From Trogon surrucura (lineage: Eukaryota; Chordata; Aves; Trogoniformes; Trogonidae), in assembly GCA_020746105.1 (NCBI GenBank), contig CM036636.1, forward strand, positions 1,302,001 to 1,366,000: a stretch of 64,000 bases of DNA, read 5' to 3'. Positions 10,741 through 22,632 of the stretch are shown piece after piece. Position numbers and translations under genes: made by a program. Each line of letters begins with the position of its first letter. Position 1 is the first letter of the stretch. Below the pieces are notes generated by a model. It ran no database searches. It saw only the letters and a program-made list of their open reading frames with translations, and was not told the origin of the DNA.

Positions 10741-11110
10741 GAATATGCTAAATACGTGACTGAACTGGTGTAATTAATTTTATTACCACTCATCTAGGGT
10801 GCTCCAAACCAGCCGCTCACGGCTTCACCTCGCGTGAGTAATGTTGTCCAGCCCAGACGCACGCCAGTAAAACCCTTTGTGCCGCGCTGCCGCAGACAGC
10901 ATCGCCTCTGAAAACAGCCTGTAAACTTCCACAGGCTCGTTCAAGAGAAAGAGCCTCAACAAAACGTAACCTATTGTCACTTGTAATCTGCCACAGCTGC
11001 TGACCCGCCTTGGGTAAGTCTGGGCTGTGCCCAGTCCAGTTGTGCAACTGGCGGAGAATCGCAGAAACTTGGGATTTCTTCAATGGCAATAATCGCTGGC
11101 ATTGCGCAGC
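10741..11110. promoter_or_regulatory. Candidate conserved non-coding element (10.8-11.1 kb)
   Basis: Unique block with more CpGs than its surroundings (10815-10910). TAATTAATTTTATTA lies at about 10772-10786, and a near-palindrome with perfect 7-bp arms CCAGTTG/CAACTGG around TG lies at 11036-11051 (E-box-like CAACTG). It stops where the CR1 at 11114 begins. Inferred regulatory; needs alignment. Confidence 0.35.
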
Positions 11111-11113
11111 TCT

Positions 11114-11350
11114 CACAGAATCATGGAGTCATTTAGGTTGGAAAAGACCTTTAAGATCACCGAGTCCAACTGTTAATATAGTGATGCCAGGTCCACCACT
11201 AAACCCTGTCCCTGAGCACCACATCGACCCAGCTTTTAAACCCACTCACCGATGGGGACGCCACCATTTCCCTGGGCAGCCTCTTCCAGTGCTTGACAAC
11301 CCTGGATATTTCCTAATATCCAATCTAAACCTCTCTCTGAAGTTTGCTAC
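11114..11350 (-). mobile_element. CR1 LINE 3' fragment
   Basis: Reverse-oriented CR1: CACAGAATCATGGAGTCATT tail, GGTTGGAAAAGACCTTTAAG, the 'CCACTAAACC...TGTCCCTGAGCACC' and 'CCCTGGGCAGCC' segments, and CCAATCTAAACCTCTC. It is truncated near 11350 and followed by an A-run at about 11369-11387, which is not a normal CR1 tail. Confidence 0.93.
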
Positions 11351-11754
11351 CCTTCGGAGGTGAACTGAAAAAAAAAAAAAAAAAAAAGTAAAATTGAGCA
11401 AATCAGAAAATGCACATTTAAAAATGCGTTTTAAAAATGAAGCTGTGGCGTGTAGCTCTCGTTGGCCGAGATGTGCTGAGTTCCCACCAGCATCAGCTTT
11501 GACAGAGCCCCGTCCCTTCCTCCAGGGTCTGTGCCCCAGCAGTACGGAGCAATTTGGGATTTCTACCCCCTGCCAGGGAGGTGGGGCCGGCAGCCCCATC
11601 CCGCTGTCGGAGGGAGCTGGTCCCTGCCTGTGCAGAACCCAGGGACGCCCCCTAAGCCGGGAGCCCCCCAAGCCTCCAGCCCCGCTCCCGTCCCTCAGCG
11701 CTCCTCCTCCTGCTGCGCCCCGTGCTCGCAAATTAACAAATTGCAAACACAACA
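11351..11754. other. Unique GC-richer stretch, no gene assigned
   Basis: Poly-A at about 11369-11387, then GC-rich sequence to about 11730 with overlapping frames on both strands and no domain or splice context. No gene is supported. Confidence 0.4.
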
Positions 11755-12470
11755 TTACATAATGGCAAATGCGTGCTAACAAACAAACAAATAAATATTT
11801 CCAGTGCTTTATTAATAGAATTTTGACAGCTTCATTAGGTTGGTGGAATTTCAAGATACTTAATGAAATAATGCTTCATCCCTTGGCTTGCGATATAAAT
11901 TCTAATGAAATGCGCGATTCCAATTCATCACCAACAAACTGTGATGCTCTGCTCAGAAGGCACTATCATACTGCCAAGGTTTTTATTTCCCTGACATTAT
12001 GATCTTAACAATTTTATTTTAACAGTTAGAATGGTAGTGCCTAATAAGTTAAACAGCAGAATAAAAGATCCCTCTAGAAGGAAAAAAAGTATATGTTTAG
12101 GTGGAAGAGACTTCAGAACAGATTATGGGTTGTTTTATATTCTAAATATGACACATTAATATCTACTCATTTAATACTATAATTTTTTTTAAGTTCCTTT
12201 CACTGAAAGATGATCTTTATTTCTCCGAAAATTGCCTAGTGGAATCCCCACTTGTGCAAATGATAAGTGACTGCCGCACACCAAGAGCTAAATGCTCCAG
12301 AGCTCAATGGAGCTGCCCTTAAATGAACAAAGTAAATGGAAAAAAAATAAGTAGAATTAATATTATTAAAGATAATAATATAAATTATTAGTAGTATTCT
12401 ATTAAGGTCAGATTAATCCCACTACAATTCAATTGGAATAATACATACAATTTATGCAATCACAAATGTT
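11755..12470. promoter_or_regulatory. Candidate conserved non-coding element cluster (11.8-12.4 kb)
   Basis: About 700 bp of unique, AT-rich sequence. The 11860-12060 core (GATATAAATTCTAATGAAATG, many ATTA/TAAT cores) looks like deeply conserved enhancer DNA. The distal part (12340-12450) is almost pure A/T with repeated TTATTA/ATAATA strings and is less informative. No coding frame or repeat match. Confidence 0.4.
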
Positions 12471-12845
12471 TTAACATTTAAATTACCTTTTTGGCATTCG
12501 GGAAACCTGTATTTTACGTTCCAGAGCAAGGCAAACACTCCCCTGTGCCAAGCCCTGACACCCCTCCCCGCCCTGGACTCGGTCTCCTCAGGAGGTGGCT
12601 GCTCCCCGGCCAGGGGGAGCCCCCCCAACCCCAACCCTGGGCAGGGCAGGAGCTCCGGGGTGGCGTGGGTTGCTCTGCCCACTCCAGGGGCTGGAGGACA
12701 GATCCCAGGGCTGAAATGCAGCCTCAGCCTCTGATCCAAAGCTGAACCCTTGCCTTCTGGTGCTGAGATTTGCACCCCTCACCTCCAGGTACCCAAGGGG
12801 TGTGGGCTCAGCACTTCTGCCCCTGCGTTTGTCCTGGGGCCCCCT
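12471..12845. other. Unique GC-richer stretch, no gene assigned
   Basis: GC content rises between 12530 and 12845. Frames on both strands have no recognisable domain. Nothing further is supported. Confidence 0.4.
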
Positions 12846-12980
12846 GCCAGGGATGTTTCAAAGATGTGTAGATGTGGTACTTAGGGACATGGCTTAGCAG
12901 TGGACTTGACAATGTTAGGTGTACCGTCAGGTTAGATGATCTTAAAGTTTTCCAGCCTAAATGGTTCTATGGTTCTATGA
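12846..12980 (+). mobile_element. CR1 LINE 3' end
   Basis: Forward CR1 terminal segment: TGTAGATGTGGTACTTAGGG, GACATGGCTTAGCAG, TTAGATGATCTTAAAG, then a GGTTCTATGGTTCTATG octamer tail. 5'-truncated to about 135 bp. Confidence 0.9.
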
Positions 12981-13405
12981 AAAAGGTGCGACTCCAAAAC
13001 ACGAACGTCAGATCAATTTGCTCAAGTGGGGACCAATGTGTCTTGGTATTTGCTAAACAGTCCTGGATGTAGTTGATGCATTTGGAGAGGCATTAAAAGC
13101 TCAAGGATCCCAAAGCTGCTGGTTTGAAAACCCCAGATCTCCGGGGTGTGCAGCATTGCTACCAGCTCCACCTGCAGCAGGAGGAACTGAAACCTGCTCT
13201 GAAATGCGTTGGATTCATTTGGATTATCCAGAGAGAGGAACATCTTGCCAACAATCAGCAACTTCAAATTTTACTAGGTGCAGTTGATTTCTGAAGCCAC
13301 TGCCTTTCCTCCTTTTCCGCTTGCTGGAGGCTCATGGAGACAGGGATTATCTGATTTGACGTTTGTACAAAGGCTGGTGAGGAAGCCCTGTTCCCAAGAG
13401 GGTCC
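12981..13405. other. Unique sequence, no gene assigned
   Basis: Short spacer between two CR1 fragments of opposite orientation. No gene, repeat or regulatory motif stands out. Confidence 0.5.
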
Positions 13406-13516
13406 TGGAATCATTTAGGTTGGAAAAGACCTTTGAGATCATTGCGTCCAACCATTAACCCAGCCATGCCAGGTTCACCACTAACCCATGTCCCTGAGCA
13501 CTACATCTACACCACC
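13406..13516 (-). mobile_element. CR1 LINE 3' end
   Basis: Reversed CR1: TGGAATCATTTAGGTTGGAA, AAAGACCTTTGAGATCATTG, 'CATGCCAGGTTCACCACTAA', TGTCCCTGAGCACTACATCT. Truncated to about 110 bp. Same general subfamily as the copy at 11114. Confidence 0.9.
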
Positions 13517-14429
13517 TGATACTGTAGAAATGCAAACAATAAGTAAGACAGTAGTAAATTTTCAACTCAAAAGGTGCTCTGTGGCTGTCTGCGGGTGCAG
13601 GATCCACCTTCCCTCCACTCGGTTTGCAGCAGGACAACTGTCCAATAGCTGTGGCGGGATGGTGAGGCAGTTGGGGGCTTACGGGCTGAATCCAGTTTGA
13701 ACCATCTTGCAAGCTCCTTGTGTGCCATGGGGCTGCTGTTTCATGCTGGGTCTGTGTAGGAACACCAGTACAAACACCTGTGAGGGCTCTGTACACCATC
13801 ACCGACCCACCCATAGCTCCGCTGTTGGAGCTGGTGTAGCTGGGTTCACGGCTGTCGTAGCATGAGGGTCAGTACAGGGTGGAAAATCTGCTGATACGCT
13901 TGGGTAGACACTTGGGCATGGACACCGTGCTGGTGGGGACACGGCTGTGGCTTCACCAAAGAGTGGGACACGTCCCACTTGTAGGCAAGTCCTCCGTTTC
14001 GTCTGTGCGAGCTGCCGTGGAGACCCATGCCACCCTGTTCTCCGCTCCGCTTCTTGCAAGGAGAAACGTATCAGAGACTGCAAGGGGTTCAGCTCTTTTA
14101 ATGATGGTGGTTATACAAATAATTGTGGGGTTAGATTAGACAGTTACCACGATTTTGTCTGCTTTTTACAAAACATTCTGCAACAGCAGGCCATCAGCCG
14201 ACCGCTGTCCCTAAATAAAATCTATACAAAGTCAGAGAGGGCAAATAGCCATGATTTTTAAAGACCCGGGTTTTTAATAGTGTAGGTACGACAGAGGATG
14301 AGCTCAGGAGAAAGGGAAATCTGTGGCCTGGGTCACAGCCGTGGCCGCAGGGTGGGAGATGCCGTATTTCAGAGTCCGTGCAGCATGCGATGTGCCATGT
14401 GCAACACTGCCCTGAAGCCCTCCAACGAA
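13517..14429. other. Unique sequence, no gene assigned
   Basis: No recognised gene. It may contain decayed 5'-flanking pieces of the ancient LINE that follows, but no match is firm. Open frames here are short and domain-free. Confidence 0.4.
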
Positions 14430-15330
14430 AAAGGCTTTTGTAGACTCTCTAAATTTAAGTTTCCTCCAATGCCCCGAGGAGCTTGTGAGCTGCATGACCA
14501 AGAAAATGACACTCTGACATTTTTGGATCTTCTCCGTGTCACCGTTATTAATTTTTTCATCTAATTTGGTCATTTTTATCATCTTTTTCAAGTAGCCAGT
14601 ATATACCACCATTATGGCTCTTTTTTCTTGTTGATAATAACAGCTCCTATTATCTATAACTCATCAGCTAGATTTTTCTTTAATGCACTTGGCTTCCCTT
14701 ATCAATTTTCTACCACTCAGAAATGTTAAATTATCTTGATTACTACCTTTTCCCTTTTTCCCCATTCTTTATATGCTGTTTCTTTTTCTAATTGCTGCTT
14801 TCATTTTCACCTAGAAAGACGTCAAAATCAAACACCATTCTTTAAAAATTGTGGTGGAAATGCAACCTTTTAGCCAGGTTGTGAGCTCTTGGAGGGAACT
14901 TTTCGTTTTTCACCCATTTACTGACGTGTTTATTTTTCTTCGCAATGAGTTTTCCTCGTCGCTTTACCCAGCTTCCCAGATCCAGGGAGAAGCACCAGGT
15001 ATATATTACTGGTTGGGACTGTCTTCTATTATCCCATAATTAATGTAATCAGGTCATGATCACCGGTCTCTAGGCAACCACCGATTTCTAGTTCAGTGAT
15101 CAATTCATCTTTATCCATCACAGTAAGATCTAAAACAGAATTACCTCACGTTAGGTGCCGTCCCTTTTGTGTTAGAAAATTATCATATATAATTTTTAGA
15201 GGTGCCACTGATGTTTTATTACTGTCTGCAGGAGGTCTCCAGCTTTCACCTCCCACAGTAACGTCCCGCGGAAAAGGGCAAGTTTTCTTTAGACACCCTA
15301 CGGAGGGGGGCACCCGGCACGGGGTGTGAT
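14430..15330 (-). mobile_element. Ancient CR1/L3-like LINE with endonuclease remnant
   Basis: On the minus strand, 15290-15146 reads SWRPPADSNKTS followed by KIIYDNFLTQK. After one in-frame stop it continues as LDL...DELITEL...GDHDLI to about 15046. This is the C-terminal half of the CR1 ORF2 apurinic-type endonuclease: the conserved DNFL.Q, LDL.LTN-type and SDH motifs, here with DHD kept and S changed to G. From 15045 down to about 14500 the frame is lost, but the A-rich linker composition of old CR1 elements remains. Much more diverged than the octamer-tailed avian copies. Dead element. Confidence 0.75.
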
Positions 15331-17630
15331 GGCACGTACCCACGCGCAGCCAGCCTCTTCCCACGCTGTTAGTTAACACGTTGCACCACGCACATGTTCC
15401 CCCTTATCAAAATAGCGAGAATTGCCACTTCTTCCCATTTACGGCCGAGTGAGATACCGCAGCTATTTCTTCTCTTTGTACTCCTTCCTGTCTTGCTTCA
15501 ATACGCTCACTGTCCCCTGAATTTCTTCTCATGAAGAAGATCCTCCAACCCTTCATAAGACCCTTCAATTTTTTCCATCCCCCTCGCTGCGCAATGCCAG
15601 GCCAGCACAAATCTGGGGCATGGATGGAAGAGCTTCAAAATTGTGTCTCTACTGGAATAACGGAGGGAATCCCATCCGGCCCACTTGTGATGTGCTAAGT
15701 TATAAAGATGTTTTGAAATATTTTGGATCAGTTAGGGAAATTCAAAAATTTGAGAAGTGTAATGAAAACTGGTCATTTAAAAATTCAAGTTTATCGAATG
15801 CAACTTACTTCTAAATCAACATTGTCATTGTATTTCCGTCCATTGTCATTTCTTCTTGGTTGGTTTTAGACTGAAGAAAGACTGAAGAAAGACTGACCTT
15901 CTGTCTTTAGTCTTTGGAGCTGAGATTGCATCTTCTACCTGTGTAGACACCGGGGAAGAAATCCCGGCAAATTTAAAGGGCATTGTAAGTGAAATGGTAA
16001 ATAAATCTGTAATACTAATACTCAGTTTCACAGGGTGTCCTCTGTCATCAGCAGAGCCAGGGCTGCAGTGGAGCTGGTACCTCCTTGCAGTCTTGAAGGC
16101 CAGGGTAAACGTGCTGAAGCTTTGTGTGATGATGTGGAGTGGGACACACGTAGTCCCGGGGGGTGACGGAGATGTTGTGGGGGTCCTGTGTCCCTTCCAG
16201 TGGCAGAGTGAGAGGTGGGTCTCTCCTCAAACCTTACTCTGTCTCAGTGTCCTACTGTCAAATGGAAATACTAAAAATGAGCCTCTTGTGTGGCACTCTG
16301 CAAGGGAATATTTCCAAGAGAGTGTCAGACTGCCGGAGCAGAGGGACAGCGAGAGAGCTGGATGAAAAATAATTAGAATAATTATTTGAAAATCAATAAC
16401 TGTCTGAAGCGGCAATCAATTAACCTGGAGATGTTTCAAGATAAGATCTATACTGAGAAAAAGAGATCCAAATAATGATTTAAAATTTGTCCTGGATAAC
16501 CTTAAATTGTCTTTCACCTTAGGTCCACCAGACTCAGCAGCCAACACTGAATCACCAGCTCCTCTGGTTTGAAAGGGATTGGAGACACCCCTACAAAGAA
16601 ATCAAGAGACATAAGGAGAGAAGCACATCTTGCAAGGTGAGGACTTGCCTCCTTGTTCAACAAAAGAGTTCCTGGAAGGAAATCTTAGGGCATTCGGATT
16701 TGCAGCACCAGAACAGCGGCAAGCGGAATCATGTCTGCTGCAAAAGAGATGTGTTTAGGGGCTCCTGGAGGCAGATCCCCTGTCACAGTGCCCTGGAAAA
16801 TCAGAGGGTTTATTTTTGAGCTGTAACATGTTTCTAGGAATGCCTGAATACAACCTAGAGCTATTTTCTCAGATTAAAAAAGAATATATATATTCACAAG
16901 TGTGACCTTCTGCGGACTGACTACATGAAAACTGCAAAACCAGCCTTTAAAATGTTCAGCAAACTGTTCTCTGGAGTCTCTGCTGCGAACTGTACTGGAC
17001 AGCAGAAGCAGCAAAAAAATGGAAGAAGCCCAACAGAGCCAAAGCAGAGGTGATGTTGTGACATCCTTTTTGCCGACACAAATCCTTAGCCCGCCTTCTG
17101 GAGTTGCTCAGGTTTTTTGTGCCTGGGTGAAGGGGAAGATCGTCTTCACGTCCAGCAGTAGACACAGCTCACAACACATCTGTGTGGCATGTGGCCAACC
17201 CTCTGCTCCAGGTGCCCGTCGTCTCACACGCTCCCACCTGTGCCCTCCAACGCCCCTGTGAGCCCCCTCTCCCTGCCCTGGCATTGGGACCCATCTGGGC
17301 TCATACTTCGTGCTAAGTTTGCAAAGCACTTTCAGATCCAGTGGTGGGTGTTGAATATTTAAAGCAGGGAAGAAGGAAAAATGAGCAGGTATGTGCCAGC
17401 TGCTCTGCCTGCAGCCCATCGCTCTCCTCTCGAGGAGCCTGGACAGTCTTCTCTCCTATTTCACATTAAGTTGGGCTCCTATATGGTTTTTTTTTTTAAT
17501 TTTTTTTTTAATTTTACTTCTCTGCAAAAAAAGATACGGGGATGGACAGAAAGGAATGTTGCAAAGAGCATAATTTTTCTTTTAATCCAGCAACCTAAAT
17601 AAAATTAATAGATTTAACCCTTTTTTTTTT
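15331..17630. other. Unique sequence, no gene assigned
   Basis: About 2.3 kb without a supported gene. An 11-bp tandem repeat, GACTGAAGAAA, lies at 15869-15896. An exon-like end, AAG followed by GTGAGG, occurs at about 16636, but no paired acceptor or coding frame supports it. T-runs lie at 17488-17510 and 17621-17632. The first 300 bp could be more of the ancient LINE. Confidence 0.4.
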
Positions 17631-17830
17631 TTATTGATAGTCTCTGGCTAGTCCCTTATTGTTTCCTCGGGGCTTGAATTATGGTGCAATAATTCACGTT
17701 GAGTTGCATGGACGGCACTCGACTTTCAGCCTTGTGCCTGACAATGCTCCAGGCATGAATTATTGTACTATAATTCACACCTTGTCATATCTTATTGCCG
17801 GAACATCCCCTAAATGACAAAGCTGGATTC
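17631..17830. promoter_or_regulatory. Candidate conserved element with twin dimeric homeodomain-like sites
   Basis: Unique block containing two 22-bp inverted repeats, each with arms TGAATTAT and ATAATTCA around a 6-bp spacer. They lie at 17675-17696 (spacer GGTGCA) and 17756-17777 (spacer TGTACT), 81 bp apart start to start. Identical arms and spacing with different spacers is what binding by a spaced homeodomain or POU-type dimer would select. Between them are TTGCATG and another short inverted repeat (GCCTG/CAGGC, 17737-17754). No transposon match. Function is inferred. Confidence 0.55.
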
Positions 17831-18337
17831 ATTAAGTAGAAATTCAGTCAAAACTTGGGAAAAGCAGTTGATGGCAGGAAGGACTATGTACTTAAGATCT
17901 TCATCTGTGTCATTTCAATCTAGAAAGGAAGAGCCCCAAACAATTAACATAGGGGAAGAGGTTTATACATCCGTGTCTCAGCGTGTAACTATCTTGGGTG
18001 GAATTTCTCCAAGTAAAGAGAGATGGCTTTTACAAACGAGATGCCTGTTTGTGGTCCAGACATATTGACCAGCTGGTCCACAAAAGGCTTTTCAACTAAG
18101 TTCCCATGCAGACCAGATAGTCTGCTTCAAGGGGAGATAAGCAACAATTTGCATGTAAAAGATACTCACAAGGTGGTCAAAAGTCAGTAAAACCTTTCAC
18201 AGATACAAGCACACACAGTCTCCTGTGTACACTCCTCTACACACTCCTCCTGCTCCTCCTCCTCCCTCATGCCTACCCTAAGTCACTTCTGCCAGAAGAC
18301 CTTTGATCTGTCTCCTGGCCTCCCAGGGCTCACACAC
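17831..18337. other. Unique sequence, no gene assigned
   Basis: Mixed composition with a pyrimidine-rich CTCCT repeat-like patch at about 18240-18268. No gene. Confidence 0.45.
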
Positions 18338-18629
18338 GAGCCATAGGATGAGATGAAATGGGCTCAAGTTGTGCCAGGAGAGGTTTAGAGTGGACATTAG
18401 GACAGATTTCTCTACTGAAATAGTGGTGAAACACTGGAACAGGCTGCCCAGGGCAGTGGTGGAGTCACCATCCCTGGGGATGTTCAAAAAATGTGTAGAT
18501 GTGGCACTTGGGAACATGGTTTAATGGTCACGGTGGTGTTGGGTTGAAGGTGATGATCTCGGTGTTGGGACTTGATGAGCGTAGAGGTCTTTTCCACCCT
18601 TAATAATGCTATGATTCTATGATTCTACG
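18338..18629 (+). mobile_element. CR1 LINE 3' fragment
   Basis: Forward CR1: GCTCAAGTTGTGCCAGGAGA, GGACATTAGGACAGATTTCT, GGAACAGGCTGCCCAGGGCA, GGTGGAGTCACCATCCCTGG, GTGTAGATGTGGCACTTGGG, and an ATGATTCTATGATTCT tail. 5'-truncated. Confidence 0.95.
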
Positions 18630-20520
18630 TACCAGGTCAGGAGGAAGGACTTGGGATCAGACCCTGCCACAAGCAGAGGTGCGGTTTTGCCAGTGCAGTG
18701 CACTGAGCACCCCTCCCTCCTGCAGCCCAGCTTCACGGCACTGCAGGGGCTGGGTGGGGATGGTGGGCTGCTGTCACGCTCCCCTTCAGAGGGCACAAAG
18801 GCAGCTCCCACCTCTTAGTGAGCTGCTGTATGTCCCTGGGAAGTCACAAGCCTGCCTGGTCTAGGGTGTGGATCACTTTACTGCAGCCTGAGCTCATAGA
18901 AAGTCACCCCTTAAGTTAAACAACAGATCTGAGGAGAAATGGTTGATTTGAAAAGCAGCAGGGACTGGAAGAGGAGGAGAATCTCAGCAAGTCTCACCCT
19001 GGGCTGCACACGGTGAACCAGCCCGTGGCAGACGGCATAGACATCTTTCTGCACAGAGCGTGCTAAATGCAGTCACTCACAGAAGCAACATCTTGCTGGT
19101 GTTTGGGATGGTTGAGAGGAATCACTGCCAAACATCTAGGTGCTTAAAACAGCACCAGGCATCTGCTGTGAGTCAGATAATTCACACCCTTCATGCCCAC
19201 TGCAGTTTAAAACAGTTCCGTCGAAATATTGCTCTCTGCTGAGCCAACTCTTGCAGGAAGCAGCTTGTGCTCAGATGGTCCAAGCAGCCCCCCCGCTGCT
19301 CCTCCAGCTCTACCCCCTCCATCCTCCTCGCAAGGTACGAGTTCGCTTTCAAATGGATAAAGTGGTGAAAAACGTGGCATCACCCCCAGCTACTTGTTCC
19401 TGCCCATGGCGCCAGCCGTGCTCGGTGCAGGGGCAGTGGGAGCACTCCCAAATCCATCGCAGGCAAAGTGAGTTCACACATTTCTTTCTGCCATCAGAGT
19501 GGCACTGGAAGGGACAAACAGGGAGCGACAAGTGGCAGGAGGCGACAGGAGCTTCATGCGCAGTAGCTCAGTTTCTTCTGGAGAAACAAGGCACTGCTCG
19601 AGGGGTCTCGTGACGACAGCCAGTGCTTGAAATTCAGCACCAGGACTTCAGAGTGGATTTGCAGCGCTGTGGTAGGTGCCCACACGGCAGAGCTCTGGGC
19701 TGTGCTGGGCAGGAGCACGGGCTGAGCACTGCGCTGGCTCCTTCAGTGGCAACGTCAAAGAGCAAGATCTACCCTGGATTTAACCACCTTCCTCAGGACT
19801 GCAGACAGGTGCTTTGGTGGGACAGACCCCAGACTGTGCCGAGACCCAAATCTCACATGTTTTCATCATAAAACCATGTGACAGGGCCAGCTGCTGGCCT
19901 CAAGCTGGAGGAGTAAAACGCTGAACGCAGCACAGGTCAAACCCCACCAGTTTCCCCAGGTTCTAGTTTGCCGAGACATTTATGCTGCCCTGAGGTGACA
20001 GAGAGGCTGAAGAAAGTGCAGGACAGCCCGTCCCGGCCAGCATCCCAGCACAGTGCAGTAGTGAGGAGGTATTTGAAAAAGCACACCGCAAACAGATGAT
20101 ACTGCAAAAGCAGCAGCTGTTTGACTCGCACGTGGTCACCAGCACAGGTGTAAGCAAAACGCCTCCTGCGGTGGGACACGGCTCAGCTCAGGATGCCTCA
20201 GGTCAGCCCCGTGGGGACACCCTGGACCACAGGGAACCTCTGACCACAGTGAAGCTCCAGCTTCCCGTCGGCTGTTAAGGCAGCAAAAGGCAACAAGTTC
20301 GGATAGAGGCGCATCTCAGAGAAGTTAGAAATCCCACCAGCTGGCACCCGTGCTGTATCCAGCTGGCAGAGGAGAGAGCACAGAGCCCTGAAGAGGTGGA
20401 GGCAGCCAGGGGAACCCAGGCACTGTGTCACCCTGGCAGGTCTGGCAGTGTTTGTGCTAGCACATGAATTCAGCTCGGAGCTTTGCTGGTGGCTGAAAGC
20501 ACTTCTAAAGCATCAGCTGC
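18630..20520. other. Unique sequence, no gene assigned
   Basis: About 1.9 kb of moderately GC-rich DNA. The longest frame (plus 19140-19613, 157 codons) has no recognisable domain, and its length is not unusual by chance. No repeats or regulatory clusters stand out. Confidence 0.45.
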
Positions 20521-20690
20521 AGAAGTGTCAGTAGTGTTTACCGACAACTGGGAGTAAGCATGTGTTACCATTAGTTATCCATTAATTAGTAGGCTAATAA
20601 CCAGTTAAACCAGCTTGTTATTTAGTTGTTGACCCTTCCCTGTCATCCTGGATTATTATATTAGTAATTACTACGCACGCTCCTGCATAG
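20521..20690. promoter_or_regulatory. Candidate conserved non-coding element (20.6 kb)
   Basis: Dense homeodomain cores: TTAGTTATCCATTAATTAG at about 20571-20589 and TAATAACCAGTTAAACCAG at 20595-20613. AT-rich against GC-richer flanks. Unique sequence; regulatory role inferred. Confidence 0.35.
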
Positions 20691-21104
20691 CAGCCCTGGT
20701 CACAGTGTGACCCAGGAGGGAGCGAGTACACCCTGCAACTATCCCGCTGCTTCTTCCACCCCTTGCTGAAACCCCGCTCCTGCCAAATGTGGTGGCCAAA
20801 TGCCATCAACTGCCATGGAACCAAATGGCAGTGTGTATGTCGAGTCGAGAAATCTTCCAGGACGACAGCTGTGACAGTCCTGGGGCAGACCTTCACACCA
20901 CCTTGCACCGAGCTGTAAGATGTGGCAGCGACGGGCAGCAAAGAGCTTTGGGCAGGTGAGACGAGCCTGGGGAAACCACCCGAGCTGTGGTATGCTGCCA
21001 ACCAATTTTTCTGACCATGAGGAGCACCTTAACCTGTTAAAATACCCTTCGGGATATTCTGTGGACTTGTCACCACAAGAAAACCGTCTCTTTCCTCCAA
21101 GATT
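20691..21104. other. Unique sequence, no gene assigned
   Basis: Overlapping frames on both strands around 20618-21005 have no domain. No repeat is recognised. Confidence 0.45.
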
Positions 21105-21345
21105 GTTGACGTAGCTTATTACTGAATACTCGTCTGTTTGCAGATGTTCTATATTTTCCTGACATGAAGTTTCTTAACATCCCTTTTAAATTGTCTTTAT
21201 GCTCACAATGTTGATGCATAATCTCTTTTTTCCTTGAGAAGTTACTGTAAGTGCCTCGTGCAATGATGAGATGAAAGCCTTCTTTGTGTTCCTGCCAATC
21301 CAGTTTGTATGCCTCTGTTTGTCACCTGCAGATAAAAGCTCGGCA
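21105..21345. promoter_or_regulatory. Weak candidate conserved non-coding element
   Basis: AT-rich unique block with TGATGCATAATC and TTGTTTAGAGTC-type motifs. It is less distinctive than the other candidates and is listed so that it can be tested by alignment. Confidence 0.2.
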
Positions 21346-22632
21346 ATGTTGTTTAGAGTCTCAACTGGAGGCGAGGACAGGAGGAAAATATTAGCAAAGC
21401 AACCACCTAATTCTTGACAATCCCAGCACCAGCCATTGTGAAGGTTTGCCCAAACAAGAATCCCCACCTGAAGCCTCTTAGGCTGGCTTACGTGAGTACC
21501 TTATGCTTCAGAGAAGGGGCACCCAAGGCCGGTTCCTGTAGCTCGGCTGGTGAGCCGTAACTCATTAAGCTGCGGTAATTCGTCAGGTCCGTGTTTGCTT
21601 ATATCTCAGTCGGAGCATCACGTTTTGTGAGCCATTGTTTTCCAAAAGGGAAAAGCATATGGGAAAAGCACAGAAAGAGCAAGGAAGTGAGGACAATCTC
21701 CCACCTCCTCCCTGTCCTGGTCTGGTGATCAAGCCGGATGACGCACAACAAGAGCTTTACTGGTGTGCCTTCAAGTGATCGTACATCTTCAGAGGCTTCT
21801 CTGAATCTCACCTTGCTTTCTTCTCTCTGACATTTGGGAAGGGACTGGGATTATTGTGGTTTTATCTGGTTTGCTGGGAGCATGCTTGCCTCCATCCACG
21901 TAGAACAACCAATCCTCTAAGATATCTGGAATACACAAAGGAGGTATGTGCACTGCTGACATGGCTGTAGAAGCTGTGGAGCTGGAAGGGAGATGCTCCA
22001 CTTGGGCCTGTAAAGGTTTGTTTGTCTGTTCAACACTTTCTTCTTTTCCTCTTTTCCTCATTTATCATGTTAGTGGCCAACAAGCAATGTCAGAACATTG
22101 GTTCTTTTTCCTCCTCTACATCTCTGTGCCTTTGCTGTCCTGATCCTGTTGGCAGCCCCGCTGTGGTGGGGTGGGCAGAATGTAGACATTCAGAATTTCA
22201 GAGCTGTTTGCATTCTGTGAAAAATGCAGTTATATTTTTTACTTCCAAGGTAGGAAAATAGTATGCTTTCCCCCTTCTCTCCTAATGCAAATGTGGCCAA
22301 ATTGACTTCCCTCCAACTTTCCATAAAACAGACTCCTTCCAAGAGGAGAACTTTGGGAAAAGGTACAAGTTTGTAAAGACAGAGTGTTCTCACGGAGGCT
22401 GAAATTGTAGCTTTCGTTCGAACGTTTGTGGCACACGGCCTGTGAGAGGCAGGGATTCAAATCAGGTTCGGGAATACCTCTGAATGAGATCACAGAGTGA
22501 GGAGGGTGTTAATCAGGTGAGAGGATTCACCGGGCAGAGCAGCACCCGGTGACGCAGCACGAGGTAGAGATCTCCACAGTGCCATGACAAGCAGAGAGGC
22601 AAATGTGGGCTGACGTGTGAGAACAAGAGAGT
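21346..22632. other. Unique sequence, no gene assigned
   Basis: No supported gene or repeat. Short frames only. Confidence 0.45.

Noticed and set aside
16500-16640. Exon-like segment ending AAG|GTGAGG at about 16636
   Set aside because: Single donor motif without an acceptor, coding frame or partner exon. Expected by chance at this frequency.
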